From Priapulus caudatus (taxonomy: Eukaryota; Priapulida; Priapulimorpha; Priapulimorphida; Priapulidae), in the NCBI RefSeq assembly GCF_000485595.1, contig NW_014578869.1, positions 4,517-51,316 on the forward strand: a stretch of 46,800 nucleotides of DNA, written 5' to 3'. This document shows, one piece after another, positions 10,606 to 21,155 of this stretch (its first letter is position 1; every line of letters begins with the position of its first letter). The position numbers and the translations under genes were made by a program. Below the pieces are notes generated by a model. That model ran no database searches and was not told the origin of the DNA. It saw only the letters and a program-made list of their open reading frames with translations.

Positions 10606-10918
10606 TGTTCCTAACCCTAACCCTAACCCTAATCCTATTCCTAACCCTAACCCTAACACTACCTTTAGCTCTAACTCTAACCCTAACCCCAACCCCAACC
10701 ATAACTCTAACCCTCACCCTAACCCTAATCCTAACCCTAACCCCAACCCTAACCCTAACCCCACCCCTAACCCTAACACTACCCTTAACTCTAACCCTAA
10801 CCCTAACCCTAACCCTAACACTAACCCCAACCCTAACCCTAACCCCAACTCTAACCCTAACACTACCCTTAATTCTAACCATGAGCTTAATCCTAACTCC
10901 AACCCTATCCTAAACCTC
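10606..10918. repeat. Degenerate telomere-like (CCCTAA)n array in an intron
   Basis: About 310 bp of CCCTAA units, many changed to CCCCAA, CTCTAA, CACTAC or CCCTTA. It lies within the putative intron between the two CIBAR1 exons. The sequence degeneracy and the flanking unique DNA mark it as interstitial rather than a chromosome end. Long open frames in all phases (Thr-Leu, Asn-Pro and Val-Arg repeats) are by-products of the hexamer. Confidence 0.95.
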
Positions 10919-10967
10919 TGATCGCATATAATCCTGATGTACCTCCAACTCGTTTTTTTCGCTACAG

Positions 10968-11036
10968 ATTGACAGACTAGAAGCGAAGGTTTTACAACCG
11001 TTTGCTCAGTTCGGTGGCACCGTGAAACACATTAAG
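10968..11036 (+). CDS. CIBAR1: CIBAR1/FAM92 BAR-domain protein, following exon
   Basis: After a pyrimidine-rich acceptor (TCGTTTTTTTCGCTACAG, AG at 10966-10967), 69 bp encode 23 residues starting IDRLEAKVLQPFAQFG and ending VKHIK. They are followed by a donor, AAG|GTACGA at 11036/11037. The phase is 0 at both ends and joins exactly to the preceding exon ending QAE. The E-RLEAKV-xP---(F/Y)G pattern is what follows YRQAE in the FAM92 family. No later exon of the family was found in the remaining 35 kb. The next intron is very long, the exons are off-window, or the gene is broken by the retroelements. Confidence 0.75.
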
Positions 11037-11479
11037 GTACGACACCGTCACCACACACAATCCCACCTCTATGTCGTTATTATTCTCATTGTAAAAGCTT
11101 TATTGCATCTAATTCAATAATATTACAAGTACATGTACTGAAAAAACAATCTTTCACATGGAGAAAAAATCTAATGCAATGGTGTTAAGCGATTAACATA
11201 GTGGTAGGAACTACTCGAGGGAAACACTCCTAAAAGTCTCATAATTTTTATTATGTAGACAGGAATAATTAATGCATTAGCAACATGTAATGCAGAAATA
11301 ATAATGAGTAATGTAAGGCAGAAATAATAATAATGAGTAAGGTTATACGGAATATTAATTATAAGAAAAGCAGAAGGATAGGACAGGCTCTTTGTCTTAG
11401 AAACGCGCACGTGGTAGACTTGGCCCGCGGCACGTAATTGGGCTGGTCGTAAAAGGGGCGTGACCACGACCAACACCAG
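11037..11479. other. AT-rich interval, no gene seen
   Basis: AT-rich sequence with near-repeats of AATAATAATGAGTAA (about 11300-11340). It reads as intron or retroelement flank, and no coding or RNA gene is supported. Polyadenylation-like AATAAT words occur, but nothing fixes their use. Confidence 0.4.
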
Positions 11480-11760
11480 CAGCCAATGGGAGCGCGTGTC
11501 CGGTGGACATGCGTGAACAGAGATTAACAGCGCCTAGCCAGCCAATGCCAGCGCGTGGATTTTTAGCACGCTTGACCAGCGGGGCTTCGACCAATGGGAG
11601 AGAGGGGGGGCTAAGACAATGACGAGCGCGTCACTACAAAAAGCGCTGTTTATGAAATAAGGGACACTCTCCGTACTTGCATCTCCGTCGACGAACGTGT
11701 CTCATACAGTTATTACTGCTTTCATCGCTGATTGTCAACGTCTAATACGTAAGTGCATGC
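11480..11760 (+). promoter_or_regulatory. Putative U3/promoter and splice donor of gypsy element E1
   Basis: Three CCAAT boxes in the same orientation lie at about 11484 (CCAATGGG), 11541 (CCAATGCC) and 11592 (CCAATGGG), each near a GCGCGTG-type word. Downstream is a TATA-like CTACAAAAAGCGC (about 11633) and a likely start region (ACACTCTCCGTACTTG, about 11670). A strong splice donor, ATAC|GTAAGTG, sits at 11748/11749, before gag. In envelope-bearing retroelements an upstream donor allows a spliced env mRNA. I could not define LTR ends or find a matching 3' copy, so the LTR assignment is inference from position. Confidence 0.45.
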
Positions 11761-12324
11761 TATGTCGCGTAACTTTCTGTATACGTTCGGTTCCTTTACA
11801 TGGACCCCTATTATGTGTATGAGCCTTTCGGGGTCAGTAAATATGTTTGTAATCTAACCACGTACCAGCAGCGTTTAGTAGTTTGTGTCCGAGGCGTGCA
11901 GCGATACCTCTAATAAGATACGTAGACACGAACATACGATCACGGGTAACAAGCGAGTAAGAAGGATCTTAAACGTTACAATGGGCCGTTGACCACTGCG
12001 TATAGAGTGTATCGTTGTCGCATGAAGGGTGTTTACTGTCGTGCATATTCCGTGTATTAATTGATGTTTTCTTTTTGTCGAGTGTAAGTCGTCGCTGTTG
12101 CCCTGAGCTGAGAGAGTACGCTACGAAGTGAGAGAGCAGAATCGAAGCGTCTTTGTCAACATCTACCACGACCGTCGCAGCATGAATTTGTGAGTGCATA
12201 GATTATTCTTAGAAACCTAAGGAGCATTATAGTAAGTTAATCCCAATTTTACGTGCGTTTGGCGGATATTTCTGTTGTACTGTGTGTCTAACATTTTGGA
12301 CGGCGTTGTCTTCCAAGAATTATA

Positions 12325-13547
12325 ATGGCGAACAAACGATCTGATCCCTTGCATCCGCATTTGTCGGATATTAATATCGATAAGCCTATAGAACATGATG
12401 GTAGTGACGAGGACAGCGACGTGGTGACTTTTCACGAGACGGGGATGAAGCGTTTGTTAAGAGAGGTTCAGTCCTGGGTTTTATTGAATAATTACAAGAT
12501 TTTTAGCGGGGGGATGACTCGGGGATTGAATTTGGGCAATGGTTGTTAAATTTACAGCAACTTTTTATAATTTTAAATGAGAATGATTCACAGCGAAGAG
12601 TGAGGTTGGCTCTGCGTCTAATGACAGAGGAACCTGCTCAATATCTGTCTGAAATTATGAGTGTCCATCCATCAATAGAATGGCACGATGTTTTGAAAAT
12701 TTTGACGAAACGCTACACCGACACCTCAGCCGCACCGATAGCATTACAAAAGTTTAGACGCGCGGAACAGAAATCTAGCGAGAGTGTACAAGCGTTTGCT
12801 AAGAGATTGGAAGCGTTAGCTAGGATAGCTTACGGCATTAACTTGAATTCAGATGTTAATCATAATGAACGTGTGACAGAAGCGTTTACAGATAGAGTAA
12901 GAAGCGAGAAGTTAAGGCGGGCGTTAGTTAAGAATAAACCGGCTACTTTTGCAAAGGCCGTAGAAATGGCGACTCAGCAGGCATCCCTTGATCTATAATT
13001 AAATATTAGAGCTCATAATAAGAAGGGTGACGATATGGCACAAATATCAACTGTGTCGACATCATCGATGCAGCAACAAATAGCTGATTTGCGTGAGATA
13101 GTCGCTCAAAATGCGCGTAGTCAGGTGTCACGTACGGCAAACACTTACGCTACGCAGCAACCACAGGCAACACGCTACCCACAATATCAAGATGCTACAC
13201 GTATTCAGCAGCCAGAACATTACGCACAGCCGCGACGCAACAATAATAACCCAACACAGCGTTATTCGGCAAATTTCACGCCGGGGATCAGACAACCCGC
13301 AGCTTATATGCCACGTAACGACACGCAGTGCTATACACCGCGAGCGGCATTAATAACACCGCGTGCTAACACACAATATATGTATACACCGGAGGGCATG
13401 CCGATTTGTGCGATATGCGGGGCGGGGGGTCATATCTGGTTTAGATGTCCTAGACAGCCACGGTCTGCTAACATGCGAAATTCCACGTACAACCGCGGTA
13501 CATCTCAGGTAAATGGCGACGCTGCCGTCAGAAATCCGAGGCGCTGA
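12325..13547 (+). pseudogene. gag: E1 gag (capsid and zinc-knuckle nucleocapsid)
   Basis: Three consecutive open stretches make up gag. 12325-12549 starts at ATG with MANKRSDPLHPHLSD and an acidic segment. After a frame change, 12543-12998 carries the capsid-like part with WHDVLKILTKRYTD and SVQAFAKRLEALARIAYG, the helical core typical of gypsy retrotransposon gag. 13035-13547 is a Gln/Arg/Asn-rich tail with one CCHC zinc knuckle, CAICGAGGHIWFRC (CX2CX4HX4C, about 13409-13450), which binds RNA. A stop at 12996-12998 and a frameshift near 12500-12545 break it. Gag assembles the particle and packages the element RNA. Confidence 0.8.
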
Positions 13548-13599
13548 CGGGAGCGAAGCAAAATGAGTCTCATATCACGACATTGACAAACACGCACGA

Positions 13600-14207
13600 C
13601 GTACAAATGCACGCGACACCGTCGTGTGTGATTGCGATTGGCCAAATCACTATCAACGCTTTAATTGACACTGGCGCGACGCTCAGTTAAGTTAGTACAC
13701 GGTTATGGGCAGACTTAGAATTAGGATATTCAGATTGTTTCATAGAAGGTTCGACGCAGATATTGAAATCAGCGTCAGGAGATTGTTTGGGCGTTGTCGG
13801 GACAGCGAAATTGCGAATTAAATTAGCACAGCATGGTCTAACCCACGTCTTTTATATAGTTAAGGATTTACAGCATCAACGGATTTTAGGATATGACTTT
13901 CTCAAAGCAAATAGAATTAAATTAGATTTTGGAATGGGCACACTAACGATACGGAATAGTTTAGTTACGATAGATATGTCTGCAAACGCCTCGACACAGC
14001 AGGTAGAGTTAGCACAAAGCGTCACTTTGCCTCCAGGTGCAACTAGACAGTGTATAGTTAAGAAGTCGAATAATGATCGGCATGCTCATGATGGCGACAT
14101 GCAGATATTGTTATGTAATCAGGCAGCGCATACGTGTTATGTGAGGCATGGCACGGTGGTCACCGTGAGAACATTCCCACAGTCTCTGCGAGGGGTGACA
14201 GAACTGG
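13600..14207 (+). pseudogene. E1 aspartic protease, interrupted
   Basis: ALIDTGATLS at 13658-13687 is the retropepsin active-site loop (catalytic Asp in DTGA, 13667-13678). A single in-frame TAA follows immediately at 13688-13690, and the same frame then stays open. The flap and C-terminal half follow, with QRILGYDFLKANRIKLDFG around 13880-13935, matching the conserved ILGxDFL strand. The protease cleaves Gag-Pol during maturation. The coding sequence is cut at about 14207 by family A DNA, and its continuation restarts at 15783. Confidence 0.8.
14161..14207 (+). repeat. 47-bp segment duplicated at 15783-15829
   Basis: The sequence beginning CACCGTGAGAACATTCCC and ending GACAGAACTGG recurs at 15783-15829 with one difference (GACAGGACTGG). 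The second copy starts at the first base after the N gap. Each copy fits the same place in the protease reading frame. It is either an unmerged contig overlap or a long duplication flanking the inserted DNA. Confidence 0.9.
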
Positions 14208-15275
14208 AAAGTGGCATTTATGTCGAGGAAAGCGTAATATTTCAAGGAATAATCGAACAAATGCGTAGTTACTGCCTTCATGAATTGGGATATTGCGCGG
14301 AGAATTGTTGTGGCTTACTGGCGCTTCTTGGGGGTCAATTCGCACAAGAACTATTTGGGTAATTATGTTTTAAATGTGAAAAGCCCTAGCCGTTATTGAA
14401 ACAAAGCACGTAAGAAACCGCTAGCAAAGCTAAAGAATACAGTCGCATTTATGTCCAGGAAAGCTCAATATTTCAACAAAGCATCTAAACAATTGCTAGT
14501 TACTGCCTTCATCATTTGTGCTATTGCGCGGAGAATTGTTGTGGGTTATTGGCGTTTATTGGGGGTTCACTCGCAGAACATCTGCGCGTTTCCCGGTGAA
14601 TTGCATAAGCGTAGTGAATTTGGAAAATTCCGTTTGAAATATGAACAGGCCTAGGCGTTATTCATCGACGTACGAGAAATCCACACAATGCTTTCAAGCT
14701 GAAGTGGCTAATGCGAATGTGAATTTCTGCGCAGAATACATTTGGCGGACATATGACAATGAAATGGCATATGGCATATTCCTTGGCATGTCACTATCGA
14801 AAGTGAGAGGAATTCGTCTAGACTATAAGGAAAGCATATTCCAGCGACTGTCAAAGCGAACGCTTTACGACTAACCGCACTACAGTGATTACTATTATTT
14901 GCTGTAACAAAGAATAGAACGCTAACACATGTGTGGCGGGTGAACGTTGTTCTGTTTGTGAACATGGAGAACTGCGTAACAATGTTATGTAGTACAGAGT
15001 TATGTGCACCAAGACACATTATATCGACGACCGACAACACAGTATTATGAAGACCATGTTATGCTATCACCTGTCCCTGCTTCCATACTAATGCTACGCA
15101 ATGACACAAATCCATTTACGTGCATATCTCAATAGATAATTTCATTAGCTTGAGAATTATACCTTGGCATTTCGAGACATATACATGATATACATACAAC
15201 ATTATGTAAGAACTACACGATGAGTATTGGAAGGTTCTCTCACCTATGCAAAGAAATCTTTCCTGCTTTCGACGA
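14208..15275 (+). repeat. Repeat family A copy inserted in the E1 protease region
   Basis: Starts right after the protease sequence with AAGTGGCATTTATGTCGAGG. It matches 420-920 (inverted), 6720-6900 (inverted) and, for 15118-15275, 7618-7775 in the same orientation. This is one of the longest continuous copies in the window and helps define the family. Open frames through it are not shared among copies. Its presence inside pol means family A was mobile, or was joined here, after E1 inserted. Confidence 0.8.
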
Positions 15276-15772
15276 CTCACATGGAACAACCTTACACTTA
15301 CAGGCACTACAGCAGCGTGGCATCATATATCGATGGATGAAACATCGATGAATATGTATAAATTCCAAAGAAGATATGCTCTATGCTCTACGCTCTATGC
15401 AGAGGGCAAGGTATTATTATGCGCTCTGCTCTGCTATATATACATGCTTCAAGTATGACGTCATGATCCCAAAACATCACACCATGGGGGGTAATAAGAG
15501 ACATACGGCTGCTGGTTTCCCACAGAACATGTAGTGGTAATTCTCAGTCTAAACAAACATCAATCAACGGGCTTAGCCAATGAACGTCAGGGAAACCAAC
15601 ATGGCTACGATAATTAAATGCCGACGTCACGATTCCAGTTAGACTGGTACGGACGTTAATTCGGCCAAGTCTCTTTCGCTAGACTAAACTTATAGTTAGT
15701 GGAGCGTGTCGAACTCGACACCGCGGGGCAGTCTAAGCCTATTCGCCGTTCGTTGTCTGGGAAATTCTCTGG
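15276..15772. other. Unassigned DNA between the family A copy and an assembly gap
   Basis: No gene is seen. It contains simple CTCTATGCTCTACGCTCTATG repeats (about 15378-15400), a TATA-like TGCTATATATACATG (about 15432), and a CCAAT box (TTAGCCAATGAACG, about 15575). The last 110 bp run into the gap. It could be the LTR or flank of another element, but I have no second copy to prove it. Confidence 0.35.
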
Positions 15773-15782
15773 NNNNNNNNNN
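15773..15782. other. Assembly gap (10 N)
   Basis: Ten N bases join two sequences. The right-hand one begins with the same 47 bp found at 14161-14207. Any inference across 14208-15782 depends on this join being correct. Confidence 0.99.
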
Positions 15783-17963
15783 CACCGTGAGAACATTCCC
15801 ACAGTCTCTGCGAGGGGTGACAGGACTGGATAATACGTGTTTGGTACATGCAAATAATTATCATCTGCGACCTAATAAAACTTCTATTCAGACAGGTCCA
15901 GGTGGCAGTAACAATAGTTATTCCCAAGCATCTGCGCGGCGTGGACGTGGCGGGGATTGCCAGAATTCCATAGTATTACTTAATCGGCAGAGAAGTCGCG
16001 CGGTATCTAGGGAGAGACCCCTGTCTAACACTAATTGTATTTCTAAACAGCACAACCAACAATGGCGGGCGACGCAGCTACCCACAAAGCGGCCCGCGGT
16101 CGTAAGTACTACGGGGACCGGTTCTAGTAGTGAGCGCCGGGTTTCCCAGACTAATCACCTAGCAGTAAATAGTTGCGCACCGAAGCGGCAGCTGGGCACG
16201 CCTATTGTTCGCGCTAATGGCATGCGCAGTGGTAAGTCTCGTTTTAATTACGCCGAGGGGTGAGAAAACGCAGAAGAATCGAAGCGTCTATTGTTACGTA
16301 CCAACCCGTATCTGCGGGGTCTAATGGGTTTGTTTGTTCTAGAATGAAAGCTGCTGGCCACAAGGGCGCAGAGGAATGTGGCAGTCCCGCGGGACATCGC
16401 GGCATGTCATGGACATCGCCCGGTAAACCAGCTGCTTTGTTCTCTAGTAATCATATTCTCTGGACAGGTCAAGGAAATAGGAAGAAGATGGCGGGTTTGT
16501 CGGGAGTGACACGGAGTGGAACAAACAGCCAGGGTCACGCGCGCTTAACTAGAAACCAGGTTGGGAAATGTTTAGCACAAGCAGATGGTGCTAATAACCG
16601 AATGTCTGCGCGGCAGGATGCGGCGGCAGTAACGGGTGTGCCTGTAATAAATAATTCTTCTTGTTTATCAGGTTCTAGCATGCCCGCTAGTAGGTTTGCT
16701 ATGACGCAGAGAGACAATGCTCGTACGAATAACACGCAGGTGAATAACACACGTAAATATCACGGTACGCACACGACTAACATACACTTGAATAAATGTC
16801 ACGTACCACCGCCGCCGTCACGTCGCGTGCGCGCTGCTAGCGGCATGCGGCCTGATCGACGACATGAACAGAGTGCAGGCGGGCGGAACTGATCCGCTCA
16901 CCCGTGCGCAGCGCCATCTGCTGACACGAACCACGGTGCAAATAATAATTCCCAAATTACGCACATGGTCACAACGCGCACAGCGCCATCTGTAGTCGCC
17001 AAACACTGCGGAAACACTCATACGAGAAATAAACAGATAATGGCAACATGCACAACGCCATCTAGCGGCACAAAACGCGGCAATAACGCTAAGCAGGTTA
17101 ATAATAAGATTACCTATGCACACGCGAGTCACGCTAATATGCACGCATGCAAGCAAACAGTTTTACAAAGGCAGCAGCAGCAGCAGCGGCCGGAGCGCGA
17201 GCAGGCTGTAGGCGGCCTAGGCAAAACCGGTTTGCCATGGTCAGCTACCAGCGAGGCAGCAGGTGGGCAGGCAGTGAACAATAGAGATGGCACGGTGGTC
17301 AGCGCGCCTGTTTTGACCAGCGCGCAAAGGTTAACTAATTCTCAAACATGTTCTATTGCAGATGCCGTAGTAAATGATTCTACGTTTGTTATAGATAACC
17401 GAATAATTGATAACGCAGTCGAAGTTATGACGCCACCGAGCGAAATAGCTAGCGTAGCAAAGCACGGCGCAGTGCCGCTCGAACGAGCGCGCAATGCCTC
17501 AGTGCACAAAGGAGCTGGCAGCCATCTTGCCCAATCGAAAACTGGTTTTCGCGGCCCAGTAGCTGCGGCCGCAGAAGAAAGGAGCGCGCAGCTGCGCCAC
17601 TGGCCAGCACGTCTCCATGCACAAAGCATCAGTGGGCGAGCACGGTGGTAGGGGCGGCTATCTTGAACAGGCACAAACCAGTTTGGTCGGGCTGGTGGCG
17701 GCGGAAGCGGACAAAGGCGCACGCAGCTACAGTGACACAATGGCGGACGGCCACGCCACTAAGCGGCAGTCAGCGACAGGCACGGCACAGGGAGGCGTGT
17801 ACGGTGGCGGGGATAGTGTAACAGCCGCGCAAACATTAATTTTGTCAGCTCTTAAATTGCAGCACTTGGAGGGCGATCGGTATACAGCAATACGTGACAT
17901 TGTTGTCAACAATTACGATTTGTTTGCAACAAATGAGAACATGTTATCACACACACACATCTA
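15783..17963 (+). pseudogene. E1 unusually long spacer between protease and reverse transcriptase
   Basis: About 2.2 kb lie between the protease end and the RT. In most gypsy elements this distance is a few hundred bases or less. It stays open in long stretches (to 16263, 16260-16892, 16965-17651, 17617-17964) with only a few breaks, so it was probably translated. The product is polar and basic, rich in Asn, Arg, Ser, Gly and Ala, with no hydrophobic core or recognised domain; examples are NSYSQASARRGRGGD and NNTQVNNTRKYHGTH. It resembles a disordered nucleic-acid-binding region. From about 17820 the sequence becomes the ordinary pre-RT segment (LQHLEGDRYTAIRDIV). Three CTCF-core-like motifs lie at 16911-16924, 16983-16996 and 17055-17068. 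Confidence 0.6.
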
Positions 17964-19563
17964 GTGCAGATAAAAATTAACACACATAACCATGCACCTA
18001 TAGCACGAGCACCGTACAGAACACCATATTTACACAGGGAAGCGTTGGACAAGCATATTGACGCATTGCTGGCGGCAGGAATTATTTCGGAAGCCACTAG
18101 TGATTGGTCAACGCCAGTGTTTATAGTCACTAAGAAAGGAAGCCCGATGGGTAGGATGGTGGCGGATTATCGTGCTCTTAACAAGGTCACAGAGGCCATA
18201 GTGTATTCCTTACCCCGAATTGAAGATATCTTGGCTTCATTAGCTAACGCAAAATATTTTACCACGTTGGATTTGAAAAGCGGTTACTTCCAGGTGCCTG
18301 TCCATCCCGATGATCAGCATAAGACAGCTATAATCACGCATAAAAGCACATATGTGAATCACTTTATTCCATTTGGATTACGGAATTCGCCTAGTGTCTT
18401 TCAGCAACTGTTAAATAACGTGTTAAAGGGGCTTACGGAGAGGTGCGCTATACCATATATTGACGACATCGTGGTCCATTCACCAACGTTTGAGCAGCAT
18501 CTGCTAGATATACAAGCAGTGTTTGATCGCCTGCGCGACGCACGGTTAACACTGAATCCGTCTAAATGTGAATTTATCAAACAGTCTGTTGATTATTTAG
18601 GGCACGTAATCAGCCGAGACGGAGTGAAGCCAGACCCACGTAAGGTAGCCGCCATTCAACAAATGAAGGAGCCAAACACGGTCAAACAGACGCGTGCGTT
18701 TCTTGGAATGGCCAATTATTATAGAAATCACATTAAGGATTTTGCGAAGGTAGCAGCACCGTTAATGAACCTCACCAATAAACACGCCCGTTTTTTGTGG
18801 AATGACGACGCTCAGGTTGCTTTTGATGCATTAAAGGAGGCGTTATTGACAGCACCGATTCTCGCTTACCCGCAGATTAATGAACCTTGTTTTTTATACA
18901 CAGATGAGAGCGTGTATGCCGTCGGAGCTGTATTGGCAGAGAAGGATGCACAAGGGAAGGAAGTTGTCATTTCATATATAAGTGCTAAGTTAACCCCTAT
19001 ACAGTGGAACAGGAAGCTTTCGCGATAGATTTCGCACTACAAAAAAGCAGACATTACTTAGCGGGAAGCCAGTTCACAATATTTTCCGATCATTTACCTC
19101 TCAAATTTCTTTTAACATTACCGAAGCTGCAGAATGCCAAACTTCTGCGATGGGCGATGATAATTAGTGAATACAGCCCAACGTTCGTGTATCGAAGGGG
19201 CACCGAAAATGCAAATGCTGATTTATTATCGAGATTAACTACAGCACAAGCAACGGACGACGGCGGAAACGGACACGACAGGGAAGGGGATCAGCTGGAA
19301 CAGGAGGAAGGCGGTTTTGCACAGAGCTCGAGCATCAACGCAGTGACCGGAGCACAGAGACCATCTTCACGCCAGGGAGACGACAGCGTGCCCGATAAGC
19401 CACGGTATGTCGAGCCATCCGGCAATGCAGAGGGAAGAAATGGGAGTACCTCAGGTATGCAACACAGTACACACTTAACACACACAGCGCCACCTGGCGC
19501 CACAGAAAGCAGCGAAGAGGGTCAAGACGGAATACGACAGACGCCTGCAGCGCCATCTACAGG
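16911..19563 (-). promoter_or_regulatory. Cluster of five CTCF-core-like motifs inside E1
   Basis: On the minus strand, matches to the CTCF core CCASYAGRKGGCRS occur at 16911-16924 (13 of 14 positions), 16983-16996 (11), 17055-17068 (12), 19487-19500 (12) and 19550-19563 (13). All five have the same orientation, and four share the flanking word CAGCGCCA on the plus strand. They fall in the spacer and in the RNase H-integrase linker, the two least conserved parts of pol, and give short similar peptides (TAPS, TTPSS, TAPPG, AAPST). Binding is untested. The motif is meaningful only if the host has CTCF. Confidence 0.4.
17820..19250 (+). pseudogene. pol: E1 reverse transcriptase and RNase H
   Basis: The reverse transcriptase has WSTPVFIVTKK, MVADYRALNK, FTTLDLKSGYFQVPVHP, the catalytic YIDDIVV (about 18457-18477), LNPSKCEFI, VDYLGHVIS and FLGMANYYRNHI. 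All are in the order and spacing of Ty3/gypsy RT. RNase H begins at CFLYTDESVYAVGAVL; in this family the usual word is TDAS, so the Glu is unusual. A frameshift near 19005-19028 splits RNase H. The rest, QEAFAIDFALQKSRHYL, FSDHLPLKFLL and ENANADLLSRL, lies in the next frame, so catalytic Asp, Glu and Asp positions remain recognisable. RT copies element RNA into DNA and RNase H removes the template. A stop at 17962-17964 precedes the RT frame. Confidence 0.9.
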
Positions 19564-21149
19564 GGAAGAAAGCTGCAGGGCAGCAAGGAAATCTGTAAGG
19601 ACCATTACAACACCACAAAACGACGTGGAGTTGGCTACCAAAGATATTCCACGCAATACCAACCGGCAAGCGACAGTGCTGCCATCTCTAGCTGAGATAT
19701 TGGAAGAACAATGTAGGGAGCCGTTATTATACAAGATACGTGTGGCATTGACATCACCTAATGCTACAATTAAGGATTTAAACATGCTTACTAATTACAT
19801 GATTTCCGACGAGTTATTACAGCATATCACAGAGGCAACAGCGACCACGGAACCTAGCGTACAGCTAGTAGTGCCACAGCACTATCAGACGGTAATAACG
19901 GCGTATCATCACGATGATGTTTATAGTGCACATTTAGGCTTTGCTAAAACATATGCGAGGATTAAGGAAAGATATTATTGGCCGAAAATGTATTCAACGA
20001 TTAACGATTATGTGAGCAGTTGCATTATCTGTAAATCACGCAAGCTAACCTATGTACGTTCACCATTAGCAGCGGCACCAATGCCCGAAGCGCCATTTTA
20101 AGTGGTAGCAGTGGACACATGCCAATTTCCCATGACACCGCGTGGTAATCGATACTTAATTATTTTTCATGATTTGTTTACCAGTTGGCCGGAAATTTTT
20201 CCGGTTCATGATAAATCGGCCGAAACCATAGCTAACCTGTTCATTAACGAGATAATCCCGAGACATGGATGTCCGAGGATTCTGCTTTCGGATAATGGCA
20301 CGGAGTTTTGCCATTAGAATAATGGATAAAGTGACGGAACATTTCCAAATAAAGGCCGTAACGTGCGCACCATATCATCCCGCTTCTAATGGGGCAAACG
20401 AACGTTTCCACAGAGTTCTAAACTCGATGCTCTTGCACTATGTGGACGCCACTCAAACATCGTGGGACCTGTTGTTGCCACCACTGCTATTAGCATATCG
20501 GTCCGCTATTCATAGCACGTCGCATCATAGTCATTTCTATTTGTTGTACGGTCGACCACCGGTATTACCTATGGATAATTTGTTATTACCAAGAAGGAAA
20601 TCTTACGACGAGGAACCGATTTCGCAAGCACTGGAGAGGTTCCACCATGCGTTTGCGCACATGCGAACGGCAACACAAGATATGAGAAGCCGTAACAAGA
20701 AGTTCTACGACAAGAGAGCAAGGCTTCAGGAATTCAGAGTGGGAGATCCGGTATTCTACCACGATCCAGTATTGAAGCCCGAGACAAGCCACAAGCTACA
20801 TAGTGCGTGGAAAGCGTATTATACGGTAACGAAAATAATAACACCTAAGAAATTTCTTTTACAACACGAGACGATGCATCGCCAGGTCACCGCACATGTA
20901 GATAACATGCGAGCAGCTTATCCGTGGTTATGTTGGGATCAACCACGAGGAGAAGTCACGACCCGAACCACAAAGGAAGCCGCAGAGGAAATTGAAATTG
21001 AAGCCATACCGGGAGCCACGAAGGAAGCCACGCCGAGGGAGCGTGCAGAGACATGGGCCACTAGGAAGCAGCCACGGAGACAGGCAACGCTAGCCTACCC
21101 TACAATGAGCGACACTTACGTCCCCAGTGACGATTCTGAGTCGGAGTAA
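19251..21149 (+). pseudogene. pol: E1 linker and integrase
   Basis: After RNase H comes a polar linker (to about 19660), then the HHCC zinc domain (HHDDVYSAHLGFAKTY ... CIICKSRK, about 19907-20042). The catalytic core follows with Asp in VAVDTCQ (20114-20116), Asp in LLSDNGTEF (20291-20293) and Glu in SNGANERFHR (20400-20402), so the DDE triad is visible. A TAA at 20099-20101, in the same frame as the core, and a frameshift just after NGTEF break it. The C-terminal part has FRVGDPVFYHDPV and HKLHSAWKAYYTV, the usual DNA-binding tail, and ends in the acidic SDDSESE at 21149. Integrase inserts element DNA into the host. Confidence 0.9.
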
Positions 21150-21155
21150 AAAGCC

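Noticed and set aside
10606-10918. True chromosome end
   Set aside because: The array is degenerate, has unique DNA on both sides and lies between two exons of one gene.
10571-10921. Long open frames of Thr-Leu, Asn-Pro and Val-Arg repeats
   Set aside because: They are translations of the CCCTAA array in several phases and both strands, not proteins.
19681-19696. A sixth CTCF-like site (GCCATCTCTAGC)
   Set aside because: It matches only the AGATGGC centre and fails in the flanking CCASY part.
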